A DNA stretch of 64,000 bases from an uncultured Hyphomonas sp. (GTDB lineage: Bacteria > Pseudomonadota > Alphaproteobacteria > Caulobacterales > Hyphomonadaceae): the NCBI RefSeq assembly GCF_963675305.1, contig NZ_OY776147.1, forward strand, positions 1,736,001 through 1,800,000, given 5' to 3'. The position numbers and the translations under genes are program-made. Each line of letters starts with the position of its first letter. The stretch's first letter is position 1. Positions 42,326 through 51,186 of this stretch are shown here, one piece after another. Under the pieces are notes generated by a model. That model did no database searches. It saw only the letters and a list, made by a program, of their open reading frames with translations, and was not told where the DNA came from.

Positions 42326-43084
42326 TCAGCGCTTCGCGATCACCAGCGACTGGACCGCCCGGCCAAACGGCCCGTGCTGGTCCGACAGCTCACCGAAGCC
42401 CAGCCCGCGGCCATCCGGGCTGATCCAGGAATTGGCCTCCAGCTTGATCCACTCGCCCACAGGCTCGCGCGCGAAATGCAGCGTCAGGTCGGCATTGATA
42501 TAGGTCCACACATCAAAATCGAGCGTCGAGCCGAAGCCATTGCAATAATCGCCCGTCGCCGCCGCCCGCATCAGCGGCGTCGTCTCCTGACTGTCGAGAA
42601 AAGGCCGCTTGATATGGAACCAGACCGCCTTGCGCGAAACGGCCGCCGGATCTTCCGTGCGCATCTCCACCGCCGTATTGAAGCCGACCGCACGCGGAAA
42701 GCCGATGGGCGTTTCCGGGATGGTCCCCGCCACTTCCGGCATCGCGGATGCCTCCGGCAGCTCCAGCTCTTCCTTTCGGATCTTCAGCCCCGAGGCCCGC
42801 ACGACCTGTTTGCCATTGGCGGACAGGATCACTTCCGAGGTCTGAATGTTGCGGCCTTCGCGGGTGATGTTCACATCGATGTCGAGGTGCCCCACCGGCA
42901 CAGGGCGCTGCAGGTCGATCGTGAGACGGGTCACCGACATCGGCACCTCGCTCGGCAAATTCTGGACGATGCTGGCAATCAGGCCCGACGGCGCACCGCC
43001 GTGCAGCATGCGCGGATCCCAGGGGCCCGCGCCATGTTCCGTGGCAATAACGGAGTCGTCTTTCCGGTAAAAATAGGGGTCCAA
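42326..43084 (-). CDS. Acyl-CoA thioesterase family protein (double hotdog)
   Basis: 252 residues, TesB/4HBT_3-like. The N-terminal hotdog (HGGAPSGLIASIVQ, LTIDLQRPVPVG) and C-terminal hotdog (TGDYCNGFGSTLDFDVWTYINADLTLHFAREP, cited in part) are both visible, as are the Trp and Asn near the C-terminal core. The start is TTG with AAAGGA eight bases upstream. The substrate is unknown; likely fatty acyl-CoA. Confidence 0.82.
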   Translation of the reverse strand: MDPYFYRKDDSVIATEHGAGPWDPRMLHGGAPSGLIASIVQNLPSEVPMSVTRLTIDLQRPVPVGHLDIDVNITREGRNIQTSEVILSANGKQVVRASGLKIRKEELELPEASAMPEVAGTIPETPIGFPRAVGFNTAVEMRTEDPAAVSRKAVWFHIKRPFLDSQETTPLMRAAATGDYCNGFGSTLDFDVWTYINADLTLHFAREPVGEWIKLEANSWISPDGRGLGFGELSDQHGPFGRAVQSLVIAKR

Positions 43085-43247
43085 AATGTGTTCCTTTCAA
43101 ATCCGGCCTCACCCGCAGTTCGCAACCGCACCTGCCCTTAGGGCGGTCAACACATAAGGGGGAGGCAAAAGGCAGAGGCGGGCCCGTCATCACGCGCCCG
43201 CCCCGTTTCTTCAGTGAATTCTGCTTTCAGCCAGCAGTCTTGCCGCC

Positions 43248-44678
43248 TCAGGCGAATGTTGCGTTTCGACGGATATTCGTCGTCTTCGGCTGGCAGAATT
43301 CCAGCAGGCCATGCTCACCGCCTTCGCTGCCGATGCCGGACTGTTTGGCCCCGCCGAACGAGGCAAGCGGCGACAGGTGCTGGGTCTCGTTGATCCAGAC
43401 CGTGCCGGTTTCAAGCTGGTCGGCGATTTCCTGCGCCTTGGCGATGTCTGCGCTCCAGACAGAGGCGCCGAGACCGTAGATCGTGTCATTGGCGCGGCTG
43501 ACGACCTCATCCAGATTATCGAACGACATCAGCGGCAGGACCGGGCCGAACTGTTCCTCCTGCACGATCCGTGCGTCCTCCGGCGGATTGTCGAGAATGG
43601 TCACCGGCACGAAATAGCCGGGCACTTCCGAGGCTTCACCGCCAATCAGGAACTTGTAGCCCTTGTCCTTGGAATCCTGGATCAGGTCGAGCACGCGCTG
43701 GTACTGCGCCTTGTTCTGGATCGGCCCGATCTGCGTGCCCTGCTGGGACCCGTCGCCCACTTTCACGGTCTTGGCATATTCGACCAGCGCGGCCTTCAGC
43801 GGCTCGTAAATGTCCTTGTGCACATACATGCGCTTCGTCGCGATACAGATCTGCCCGGTGTTCTGGAAGGCCGCCCAGAACAGCTCCTTCGCCACCGCTT
43901 CGACATTCACGTCCGGCATGACGATGGCGGCGTCGTTGCCACCCAGTTCCAGCGTGACCTTCTTCAGCTCCTTCGACGCCCCTTCCATCACCTTGCGGCC
44001 GGTCTGGGTGGATCCGGTGAAGCTGATCTTGTCGATGCCGGAATGGCCAGTCAGCCAGGGGCCGAGCCGGTCGTCGCCCGACACCACATTCAGCACGCCC
44101 GCCGGAACGACATCGCGGATCAGTTCGGCCAGTTTCAGCGTGGTCAGCGGCGTCGTCGGCGCCGGCTTCAGCACAATCGTGTTGCCGGCCAGCAGTGCGG
44201 GCGCCAGTTTGAAGGCCGCCAGAATGATCGGGAAGTTCCACGGCACGATGGCCGCCACTACGCCAATCGGCTCATAGCGGGTGACCGTGTAGCGCTCGTC
44301 ATCGTCCTGCGAGACGACTTCCGGAATGTCCAGCTTGGCCGTCTCGGCGAACCAGTGCGCGCCGCCCAGCACATCACCCATCGCCTGTTCGAACGGCTTG
44401 CCCTGCTCCCGCGTCAGCAGACGGGCCAGTTCCTCACCGTTCTGCGCAATGACGCCGGCAATGGCCAGCATGACTTCCTTGCGCTTCTCGATCGGCGTCT
44501 TGCGCCAGGCCGGCAGCGCGGCACGGGCGGCTGCAACGGCTTCGTCCAGCTCCGCCTGCGTGCAGTTCGGAGCTTCAGCGAACACCTCGCCAAGCGCCGG
44601 GTTTTCGACACCGAATTTTTCGGCGCCGGTGACGGCTTTCCCGTTGATTGTCATCGTGAAATTCATGTCGGCACCCAT
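43248..44678 (-). CDS. Aldehyde dehydrogenase family protein
   Basis: 476 residues from ATG 44678 (GGGAGG nine bases upstream). NAD(P) site PWNFP and FTGSTQTG; catalytic Glu in LELGGND and Cys in NTGQICIATKR; EEQFGPVLP near the C-terminus. The LELGGNDA and NTGQIC forms resemble the ALDH families that act on succinate semialdehyde-like or aromatic aldehydes, but the substrate cannot be fixed. Confidence 0.92.
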   Translation of the reverse strand: MGADMNFTMTINGKAVTGAEKFGVENPALGEVFAEAPNCTQAELDEAVAAARAALPAWRKTPIEKRKEVMLAIAGVIAQNGEELARLLTREQGKPFEQAMGDVLGGAHWFAETAKLDIPEVVSQDDDERYTVTRYEPIGVVAAIVPWNFPIILAAFKLAPALLAGNTIVLKPAPTTPLTTLKLAELIRDVVPAGVLNVVSGDDRLGPWLTGHSGIDKISFTGSTQTGRKVMEGASKELKKVTLELGGNDAAIVMPDVNVEAVAKELFWAAFQNTGQICIATKRMYVHKDIYEPLKAALVEYAKTVKVGDGSQQGTQIGPIQNKAQYQRVLDLIQDSKDKGYKFLIGGEASEVPGYFVPVTILDNPPEDARIVQEEQFGPVLPLMSFDNLDEVVSRANDTIYGLGASVWSADIAKAQEIADQLETGTVWINETQHLSPLASFGGAKQSGIGSEGGEHGLLEFCQPKTTNIRRNATFA

Positions 44679-45003
44679 GGCGCTGGCCTCCCATTTTTGT
44701 TTTTTGCGTTTTCTCTGAGGCAATCCTAACAGAACCAGCCCGCCCGAACAGCGCGAAAACAATGCCGCAGCGGCCTCTCGCTGCGTCAATCCACGCCGGA
44801 TCCGCACCATGGGGGATAGTTCATGGCCCAATCCCTACACCCGCCAAGTGTCATACCGGAATTTGCGGTGCAAATATCCGGGACCCAGATGCGGTGTGGC
44901 GGCTACAGAACTGGGTCCCGGAGAAACGCTTCGCGTTTTCCAGGATGACACCGCGGAGGTCATTTGAATTCGTCTGATAGGCTTTGCCCCCATCTTTGAG
45001 GGC
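44679..45003. other. Intergenic region upstream of the aldehyde dehydrogenase
   Basis: Between the divergent aldehyde dehydrogenase and the 122-residue protein gene. Apart from the 104-bp two-hairpin repeat at 44848-44951, no gene or recognisable promoter was identified. Confidence 0.5.
44848..44951. repeat. 104-bp two-hairpin interspersed repeat
   Basis: Bounded by GTGTCAT and ATGACAC. Inside are two stem-loops (TTTGCGGTGCAAA-type at 44862-44874, and GAAACGC-TTC-GCGTTTT at 44923-44939). A perfect 11-bp stem CCGGGACCCAG (44878) with CTGGGTCCCGG (44911) encloses a 22-base centre. The whole is close to a large imperfect palindrome, as in REP/BIME-type non-coding repeats of alphaproteobacteria. 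Confidence 0.75.
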
Positions 45004-45372
45004 ATGCATCCTGACCTTCAACGCTACTTCAACCATGTCTGGCCGCTCTTCTGGCCGTGGCTGGTATGGAACCTGGTGCGCGTCGCCCGCTGGCACGCGC
45101 GCATCGGGCGGGATGCGCTGATGGCGGTCGATTGTTTCGGCAACATAAGGCTGGTCTGCCTCGCCGATGCCCCGCCGCCCGATGATCTCTATACATATGA
45201 AGCCCCGCGCGTACCCCGCTGGGAACGGCCTGCCCTCTGCAGCGCCGTTCTGGCGCCCGTGCGCGTGCAGTCCAGTATAGTCCGTCATGATCCGGCCAAG
45301 TCCGGTATGGTCATGCATAGTCATGGCCTGGTCCGGTATGATCATGGGCTGCACGTCCGTGGTCCGCCCTAG
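45004..45372 (+). CDS. Small basic protein of unknown function
   Basis: 122 residues, GAGGG just upstream of ATG 45004. An aromatic N-terminus (HVWPLFWPWLVWNLVRVARWHARI) could be a short membrane segment, followed by CFGNIRLVCLADAPP and YTYEAPRVPRWERP. The last 35 residues are encoded by degenerate repeat DNA and are unlike the rest. The likely original protein ended near residue 85. No family recognised. Confidence 0.65.
   Translation: MHPDLQRYFNHVWPLFWPWLVWNLVRVARWHARIGRDALMAVDCFGNIRLVCLADAPPPDDLYTYEAPRVPRWERPALCSAVLAPVRVQSSIVRHDPAKSGMVMHSHGLVRYDHGLHVRGPP
45264..45355. repeat. Degenerate tandem repeats at the 3' end of the 122-residue gene
   Basis: Four related copies of a TCCGGTATGGTCATG-like unit, framed by CGTGCAG (45264) and its reverse complement CTGCACG (45349). 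The repeats extend the reading frame and add a His- and Gly-rich tail. Confidence 0.6.
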
Positions 45373-45379
45373 GCGGGCC
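45361..45379. terminator. Probable hairpin terminator between convergent genes
   Basis: GGTCCGCC, four-base loop, GGCGGGCC: an 8-bp stem with one mismatch, overlapping the stop of the 122-residue gene and lying before the converging amidohydrolase stop. A weak T-run follows on the + strand. Confidence 0.5.
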
Positions 45380-45440
45380 CCTCTCCGAATTCAACTTTAT
45401 TTACCGGATGGTTCCCGCCAGTCCGGCCGCACGTGCTGGC

Positions 45441-46445
45441 TCAGGCTTCGACCGCGTAGACTTTCCGCGCCGTGCCCGCGAACATCGCCGCCTTGGCGTC
45501 TTCCGGATACTTCGCCGCGATCTTCTTCATCGCATTCCAGTAGACGACATAGTTCAGCGACCAGCGGTCGACCGGGAAGTTGCTCTCGAACATGCAGCGC
45601 TCCGGCCCGAAGCATTTGATCATGTGATCATACCAGCGCTCATGCTGTTCCACGACCTCATCCGATGTCGGAGGAACATCCCGCTTGTCCCAGCCAAAGC
45701 CATTGTCCGGCATGGCCAGCCCACCGATCTTGGCATGAACATTCGGGCATTCGGCAATCGCGGCCATCTCATCTTTCCAGACCTCGAAGATCTCGTCCCG
45801 CTTGCCTTCATAAGGGCCCACGCCTATCGGCGTACCGAAATGGTCAAGGATCATCGTCGTGTCCGGGCAGGCCTTGGCAAGGTCCAGATAGTCCTGGTTC
45901 TGGTGGTGATAGTGCCAGGTGTCGTAGGTAAAGCCGCGCTCGCCGAGGTGCTGGACACCGCGCCGGAAATCCGGTTCGGCATAAAGGCGCGGCGGCGCGT
46001 GGCCGGGAATCCGGAGCGTCGCCCCGCTCGCATCGCGCGAGCCCGCATGGCGGATGCCGCGGAACAGGCCGTTCGACGCCTCGACATGGCCATCCAGAAC
46101 TTCGTCCAACTGCGCCAGCGGCAAACGAAGGTCCGCATGCGCCACAAGCGCGGCAATGTAGGGTCCGCCCTGCGCCTTCATCTTCTCGGCAGACTCGGTA
46201 ACGAAAACCGTTTCGCCAATCGGCTTCAGATAATCTGGCCCATCCTTCCGGTAGGCTGCGCCGCATTCCATGAAAACGGTCTGGACCACATTGTGCCCGC
46301 TGGTCAGGTCGGCCAGCAGGTCCGGCACCTGGTAGCCCATATCCTCGCTCGGCCAGAGATGGTGATGCGGATCGACAATCTCGCGTTCCGGCTCCAGGAC
46401 ATCTTCCCGAACCTGCCACACCCAATCGGTATTGTTGAAAACCAT
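45441..46445 (-). CDS. Amidohydrolase-2 family metal hydrolase
   Basis: 334 residues from ATG 46445 (GGGAGG seven bases upstream). The metal-binding VDPHHHLWP starts the TIM barrel; DHFG, GGLA and CMFESNFPVD are the other conserved loops of the lactonase-type amidohydrolases (fuconolactonase, rhamnonolactonase, 2-pyrone-4,6-dicarboxylate lactonase). The substrate is not known; there is no sugar operon around it. Confidence 0.85.
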   Translation of the reverse strand: MVFNNTDWVWQVREDVLEPEREIVDPHHHLWPSEDMGYQVPDLLADLTSGHNVVQTVFMECGAAYRKDGPDYLKPIGETVFVTESAEKMKAQGGPYIAALVAHADLRLPLAQLDEVLDGHVEASNGLFRGIRHAGSRDASGATLRIPGHAPPRLYAEPDFRRGVQHLGERGFTYDTWHYHHQNQDYLDLAKACPDTTMILDHFGTPIGVGPYEGKRDEIFEVWKDEMAAIAECPNVHAKIGGLAMPDNGFGWDKRDVPPTSDEVVEQHERWYDHMIKCFGPERCMFESNFPVDRWSLNYVVYWNAMKKIAAKYPEDAKAAMFAGTARKVYAVEA

Positions 46446-46487
46446 GTGCCTGCCTCCCTTTGTCTTATCGAAGGCAGAGTGACGCCG

Positions 46488-46518
46488 AAAAACAAAGAAG
46501 GCCAGCACCCGGCTGGCC
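46488..46518 (-). terminator. Rho-independent terminator of mipZ
   Basis: GGCCAGC and GCTGGCC close a five-base loop; on the - strand the stem is followed by TTCTTTGTTTTT. It lies 26 bases after the mipZ stop. Confidence 0.82.
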
Positions 46519-46544
46519 TCACCTCGCGTCAGTCAGGCGTAGGA

Positions 46545-47429
46545 TCAGAAAGTGATTTCCGCGCCAGTCAGTTCCGGCAGCTGCAAGATGATGATCAGGT
46601 CGCGCATCTCCTGGCGGGCCGCGACATGGCTCATCGTGAAGGAAACGTTGGAGCCCTTCTCTGTCAGGTCCAGAAGTGTGAGGCCGGCCGGGAAGAGTTC
46701 GCGATAGATCACGCGCTCGGAGAGGCCCGGCGCGAGGCGGAAACCGATCCGCTTGGAGAGATTGTCGAGTGCCTCGCCGACGCGCTCCTTGTTCCGCGCT
46801 GCCAACGGCGACATCCGGTTACGCATGACGATCCAGTCGATCGGACGGCGCGAGGTCTGCGCCTTCTTCTTCCGGCAGGACCAGACCATTTCGGAGTAGA
46901 AGCTCGGCCGGATCACTTCCAGCGTCTGCGGGTTCACATCGCCCAGCAGGTCGAAGTCTACAAAACTGTCGTTCAGCGGCGTGATCAGCGTATCGGCATG
47001 CATGTGCGCCGACCGGGACAGGAACGTGTCCCCACCAGGCGAGTCGATGATGATGAAATCGCAGGTCTTCTTCAGGCGCTGCAGGCTGGAAACAAGCCGG
47101 TTGGTTTCTTCCGCTTCCGCGCGGTCGAGATCGCGCTCTGTGGAAGCATCCACGCGCACGATCTCCGGCATCGGCAGACGCGACCCGGTGGACTGCATCC
47201 AGCGCAGGCGATTCTCGAGGTAGCGGGTCAGCGAGCGCTGGCGGACATCCAGGTCGATCACACCGACCGACTTGCCCATCCGCATCAGCGAGACGCAAAG
47301 GTGCATGGAGACCGTCGACTTGCCGGCCCCACCCTTCTCGTTGCCAACAACAATGACACGGGCATCCTTCTGGGGGGGCGACAAGTCCGGGCCACCCACA
47401 AGTGCGGTAGGCGCGAATCCATCAGCCAT
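46545..47429 (-). CDS. mipZ: Division plane positioning ATPase MipZ
   Basis: 294 residues from ATG 47429, which has GGAG ten bases upstream; an ATG seven codons earlier is possible. VIVVGNEKGGAGKST is a deviant Walker A with both lysines (K32, K37), and IDLDVRQRSLTRYLENR is the MipZ hallmark with the DNA-binding arginines. MipZ forms a gradient from ParB-bound origins and inhibits FtsZ near the poles. The stop is followed by a terminator, and an unknown gene lies just upstream on the same strand. Confidence 0.96.
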   Translation of the reverse strand: MADGFAPTALVGGPDLSPPQKDARVIVVGNEKGGAGKSTVSMHLCVSLMRMGKSVGVIDLDVRQRSLTRYLENRLRWMQSTGSRLPMPEIVRVDASTERDLDRAEAEETNRLVSSLQRLKKTCDFIIIDSPGGDTFLSRSAHMHADTLITPLNDSFVDFDLLGDVNPQTLEVIRPSFYSEMVWSCRKKKAQTSRRPIDWIVMRNRMSPLAARNKERVGEALDNLSKRIGFRLAPGLSERVIYRELFPAGLTLLDLTEKGSNVSFTMSHVAARQEMRDLIIILQLPELTGAEITF

Positions 47430-47476
47430 GTCAGAATGCTCCAATTTCATTCAGTTAAAGTCAGCAGCGAAGAGGC

Positions 47477-47932
47477 TCAGGCGACGCGCGGCATGTCGTG
47501 CGAGGCATCCCAGGCCGGACGGCTCGAAGGCATCTCGTCGAACAGGTCGCCATCCTCGGCCAGAATACCAAACTGGGCAGGCATCGGCTCGCCATCGAAA
47601 AGCAGATCGTCCGACATGATCGGACCGAAAGCGGCCTGGGCCGGCAGCTCTTCGGTTTGCGGGGCGTGCATGGCGATCTGCGTCAACAAGGAGCGCAGGC
47701 CGGAAAGCGCACCGGAAACGCGGGCCGTTTCGCGAGCGTACTGCTCAGACGCTTCGGTCACCGGATTGCCGTCGCGGTCGAACATCCATTCGTCGATGTC
47801 CATCTCCGGATTGAGATGCCGCATCCGCGGCTCCGGAGCGCCCTCGCCGGGAAGACGCGACTCGCTGGCGGACATGCGGAACGCTGCCGTCAGCACGAAG
47901 GATTTCAGGGAAGAAAGGATGCGCTGTGTCAT
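47477..47932 (-). CDS. Unknown protein encoded upstream of mipZ
   Basis: 151 residues. N-terminal amphipathic helix (ILSSLKSFVLTAAFRM), then acidic, Met-, Pro- and Asp-rich sequence with DIDEWMFDRDGNPVTEASEQYARET. No known domain. Same strand as mipZ, 47 bases upstream, so probably in one transcript. A CtrA-like box lies 25 bases before its start. Confidence 0.72.
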   Translation of the reverse strand: MTQRILSSLKSFVLTAAFRMSASESRLPGEGAPEPRMRHLNPEMDIDEWMFDRDGNPVTEASEQYARETARVSGALSGLRSLLTQIAMHAPQTEELPAQAAFGPIMSDDLLFDGEPMPAQFGILAEDGDLFDEMPSSRPAWDASHDMPRVA

Positions 47933-47956
47933 GGCTTTAAAATTCCTCCGAACAGG

Positions 47957-47971
47957 TTAACAACGCGTTTA
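47957..47971. promoter_or_regulatory. CtrA-like box between the mipZ operon and panC
   Basis: TTAA, seven bases, TTTA: one base from the CtrA consensus TTAA-N7-TTAA. It lies between the divergent starts at 47932 and 47994. CtrA sites regulate cell-cycle genes in Caulobacter, so control of the mipZ transcript is possible. Confidence 0.35.
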
Positions 47972-47993
47972 CACAATCCGGAGCCGGGACGAA

Positions 47994-48878
47994 TTGAAAG
48001 TGAATTCGAAGACAGGTGACCTTACCCCCACCGTGCGAACAAGAAGCCAGCTGTTACAACAGGTTGCGGCCTGGAAGCGGGCGGGTGAACGGGTCGGTTT
48101 TGTCCCCACGATGGGGGCGCTGCATGGCGGACATTTGTCCCTCATTGAAAAGGCAAAGGAAAATGCGACACGAATCGTCGCCAGCATTTTCGTAAATCCG
48201 ACTCAGTTCGCGCCGGGCGAGGATTTCGACACCTATCCAAGGGACGAAGATGCCGATCTGGCAAAGCTCGCCTCGGTTGGCTGCGATCTCGCCTACCTGC
48301 CGACAGTTGGGGAAATGTATCCGGACGGCTCAGTTACGAACGTACGGGTCGAAGAAATGTCCGACTTGCTCGATGGAATCTACCGGCCGCATTTCTTCTA
48401 TGGTGTGGCCACAGTGGTGGCGCGTCTGTTCCTGCACGTTCAGCCGGACGTCGCCGTGTTCGGCGAGAAGGATTACCAGCAGTTGCAGATCATCCGGCGG
48501 ATGGTGCGCGACCTCGGCTTCCCCATTGAAATCATTGGCGCTTCGACAGCACGGGATGCCGATGGCCTCGCCCAGTCGTCCCGGAACCTCTACCTGAAAC
48601 CGGATGAACGGCGGAACGCCGGCGCCATGCAGGCGGCGCTTCATCGCGCCTCCATCAGGCTGGCAACAGGCGAATCGCCGTCGGTCGTACTGGAAGAAGC
48701 GCGCGAACTGCTGACCCGCTCCGGCTTTGGCAATATCGACTATGTCTCGCTGGTCGATCCGGCGACCCTGCAGGACCTGCCGGATACGCCCCTGCCTGCC
48801 GGCACAGTTGCCCGTCTTCTCGGCGCCGCCTGGATGGGGCGCACCCGCCTGATCGACAATATCAGCGTGACGCGGTGA
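47994..48878 (+). CDS. panC: Pantothenate synthetase
   Basis: 294 residues. Joins pantoate and beta-alanine. FVPTMGALHGGHLSL carries the HxGH ATP site; FVNPTQF, FGEKDYQQL and SSRN are the other motifs. The start is uncertain: TTG 47994 has GGAG ten bases upstream, and GTG 48000 lies close by; no ATG precedes the active-site motif. Converges on hisC and overlaps it by 17 bases. Confidence 0.94.
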   Translation: MKVNSKTGDLTPTVRTRSQLLQQVAAWKRAGERVGFVPTMGALHGGHLSLIEKAKENATRIVASIFVNPTQFAPGEDFDTYPRDEDADLAKLASVGCDLAYLPTVGEMYPDGSVTNVRVEEMSDLLDGIYRPHFFYGVATVVARLFLHVQPDVAVFGEKDYQQLQIIRRMVRDLGFPIEIIGASTARDADGLAQSSRNLYLKPDERRNAGAMQAALHRASIRLATGESPSVVLEEARELLTRSGFGNIDYVSLVDPATLQDLPDTPLPAGTVARLLGAAWMGRTRLIDNISVTR

Positions 48879-49953
48879 AGGTTTCCAGCAGGCTGAGGAC
48901 GGTCTCATTGTCCTCGGCCGAGCCAATGGAAATCCGGAGGCGGTTCGGCAGGCCATAGCCGCCAATGGCGCGGACCAGAACATTGTTCTGCTTGAGAAAT
49001 TCGTGCGCTTCAGCAGCCCGCTCCGGAGAACCGAAATCCGGAATGACGAAATTGGCAAAGGACTCCGGCGTCGGCAGTCCCATAGCGTTCAGCCGCGAGA
49101 CATAGATGTCCCGCCACTCCGAATTGTGCGCCCGGCTCTGCGCGATGAATTCGGAATCAGCGATGCTGGCCATTCCCGCGGCGACCGCGAAAGCATTGAT
49201 ATTGAACGGCGGGCGGATGCGCTGGAACGTGGCGGCGATCTCTGCCGGGAAATATCCCCAGCCTAGACGCAGGGCTGCCAGGCCATAGATCTTGGAAAAG
49301 GTCCGGATCATCACCGTGTTGTCGCGGCGGTCGACCAGATCCCGGATGTCGGCCTCATACTGCTCGCCGACATATTCGGCATATGCGCCGTCGATCACGA
49401 ACAGCACATGCGGCGGCAGAGCGTCCTGCAGGCGCGCAAGGTCCTCCACCGGCATGATCGTCCCGGTCGGATTGTTCGGATTTGCAAGGAACAGGATCCG
49501 CGTCCGCTCCGTCACGCCGCCAAGCAGCGCATTGAAGCCTGCGGTCATATCCGTTTCCGGAACCGTCACTGGCGTCGCGCCGTGACCAAGGGCGGAAACC
49601 TGATACATGGAGAACGCATGCTCTGTGAACAGAACTTCGTCGCCAGGTCCTGCATAGGCCTGGGTCAGCAGGTGGATGATCTCGTCTGACCCGGCGGACA
49701 CCGCCACACGGGAGACATCGGCAATCCCCTTTGCGTCAGCGATGGCACTGCGGAGGGCGCCATAATCAGGGTCCGGGTAAACGTGGACCTGCCGGGCGAC
49801 CTCCTGCATGGCCTCAATCGCCTTCGGGCTGGGGCCGAACGGGTTTTCGTTCGACGCCAGCATGACGATACGGCCATCCGTCCCATGCAGCTTGCCGCCG
49901 GGAACATAGGGCTTCGTCTTTTCGATATGCGGGAGAGGTCGGATGCGGGTCAT
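48862..49953 (-). CDS. hisC: Histidinol-phosphate aminotransferase
   Basis: 363 residues, fold type I PLP enzyme. ASNENPFGPSP at the start, LANPNNPTGT binds the cofactor, IDGAYAEY and RTFSKIYGLAALRLGWG (cited in part) carry the PLP lysine, and RISIG lies near the end. It acts in histidine synthesis; some homologues also serve tyrosine and phenylalanine. It overlaps the end of panC on the other strand by 17 bases. Confidence 0.93.
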   Translation of the reverse strand: MTRIRPLPHIEKTKPYVPGGKLHGTDGRIVMLASNENPFGPSPKAIEAMQEVARQVHVYPDPDYGALRSAIADAKGIADVSRVAVSAGSDEIIHLLTQAYAGPGDEVLFTEHAFSMYQVSALGHGATPVTVPETDMTAGFNALLGGVTERTRILFLANPNNPTGTIMPVEDLARLQDALPPHVLFVIDGAYAEYVGEQYEADIRDLVDRRDNTVMIRTFSKIYGLAALRLGWGYFPAEIAATFQRIRPPFNINAFAVAAGMASIADSEFIAQSRAHNSEWRDIYVSRLNAMGLPTPESFANFVIPDFGSPERAAEAHEFLKQNNVLVRAIGGYGLPNRLRISIGSAEDNETVLSLLETFTASR

Positions 49954-50004
49954 GCGGGCGCCTTACAATAGGTCTGCAGGCCTGAAAACAGGAATCGCGT
50001 CAGC

Positions 50005-51030
50005 TCAGGCGTGCGGCGGGGCGGTCGAGTCTCGCGCCACCAGCCGGTAGTCCAGCAACTCACGGTGCGGCGTATCACTTGGGTCGGCGATCTCTTCCAG
50101 CAGAAGCGCAACCGCCTCAGAGGCCTGCTCCCGGCTGGGCTGGTAGATCGTCGTCAGCGAGGGACTGATCGTTGCGGCCAGAGGCGTGTCGTCAAAGCCT
50201 GCCACCGAGAGCTCCTGCGGAACCTGTATACGCCGGCGGTAGCAGGCAGCGATCACACCGGCCGCCATGTCGTCATTGGATGCGAAAATGGCTGTCGGTC
50301 TTTGCGGCAGGTCCAGCAGCTCCTCCGCCGCGGCGAGGCCCGAGTCGAAAGTGAAATCGCCTTCCGCCACAAGGTCCCGATCGAATGGAATACCGGCCTG
50401 GTCCAGCCCGTCCCTGTAGCCTTCAAAGCGCAAGCCCGCCTGATGATGGGCGGACGCGCCGCGGATGAACCCGATCCGCCGGTGCCCAAGCCCGGCCAGG
50501 TATTGCGTCATTTCACCAGCCGCAGTGCGGTCATCCATGGCCACATCCCGGCCCGGCTCCGCCGATTCCGACGGCGCAATCCGGACGAAGGGCACACCAT
50601 GCTGGCGCAGCTCGCCGATCAGGTCCGGGTCGTCGGAAAGTGGCGGGGTCAGGATCGCACCCGCCAGCCGGCTTTGAGATCTCAAGGCAAGGACGCCGCC
50701 GGAACCGGCAGACCAATCCTCCGTGATCAGGCTGTACCCCTCCGTTTGGCAGCGCTGCAACGCTCCCAGATGCACCTCTCCGATATAATTGCGGGACGGG
50801 TTCGCATGAAGCAGGCAGATGGTGCGGCTCTGCTGCGTGCGCAGGTTTCGCGCATTGTGGTTGGCTCGATAGTTCAGCGTCGAGACCGCGCGCATGACGC
50901 GGTCGCGGGTCTGTTCGCGCACATTCCGTTCGCCGTTCAGCACACGGCTGACGGTTTTGAAGGAAACGCCCGCCTCCCGGGCCACATCGATGATCGTCGC
51001 TGGCCGGGCGCCAGCCTGTCTGCGGGGCAT
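50005..51030 (-). CDS. LacI-family transcriptional regulator
   Basis: 340 residues from ATG 51030 (MPRRQAG); a TTG 12 codons earlier is an alternative. TIIDVAREAGVSFKTVSRVLNG is the LacI headpiece with YRANHNARNLR as hinge; the rest is a periplasmic-binding-like ligand domain (DDRTAAGEMTQYLAGLGHRRIGFI, cited in part, and ASNDDMAAGVI). It probably represses sugar uptake or catabolism genes in response to a sugar. No target operon adjoins it. Confidence 0.9.
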   Translation of the reverse strand: MPRRQAGARPATIIDVAREAGVSFKTVSRVLNGERNVREQTRDRVMRAVSTLNYRANHNARNLRTQQSRTICLLHANPSRNYIGEVHLGALQRCQTEGYSLITEDWSAGSGGVLALRSQSRLAGAILTPPLSDDPDLIGELRQHGVPFVRIAPSESAEPGRDVAMDDRTAAGEMTQYLAGLGHRRIGFIRGASAHHQAGLRFEGYRDGLDQAGIPFDRDLVAEGDFTFDSGLAAAEELLDLPQRPTAIFASNDDMAAGVIAACYRRRIQVPQELSVAGFDDTPLAATISPSLTTIYQPSREQASEAVALLLEEIADPSDTPHRELLDYRLVARDSTAPPHA

Positions 51031-51186
51031 GCTCTGCTGATGGCAACTCTGATTTCGGTCAGCCAACAGGATTAAGCACGAAAGCCCCTCTGTCCAATGG
51101 ACAATTGTCTGTCGGGCAGCCGGAAATCGCCTGTCGCGCGAACAACTGGCAATAGACGGGCAGCGATCTCGCCTGGCGGAGACAGA

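Noticed and set aside
43311..44729. A 472-codon + strand frame opposite the aldehyde dehydrogenase
   Set aside because: Antisense shadow of a clear enzyme gene.
45408..47960. An 850-codon open frame on the + strand
   Set aside because: It is antisense to an amidohydrolase, mipZ and an unknown gene, all with strong family or context evidence; GC-rich codon bias makes long antisense frames common.
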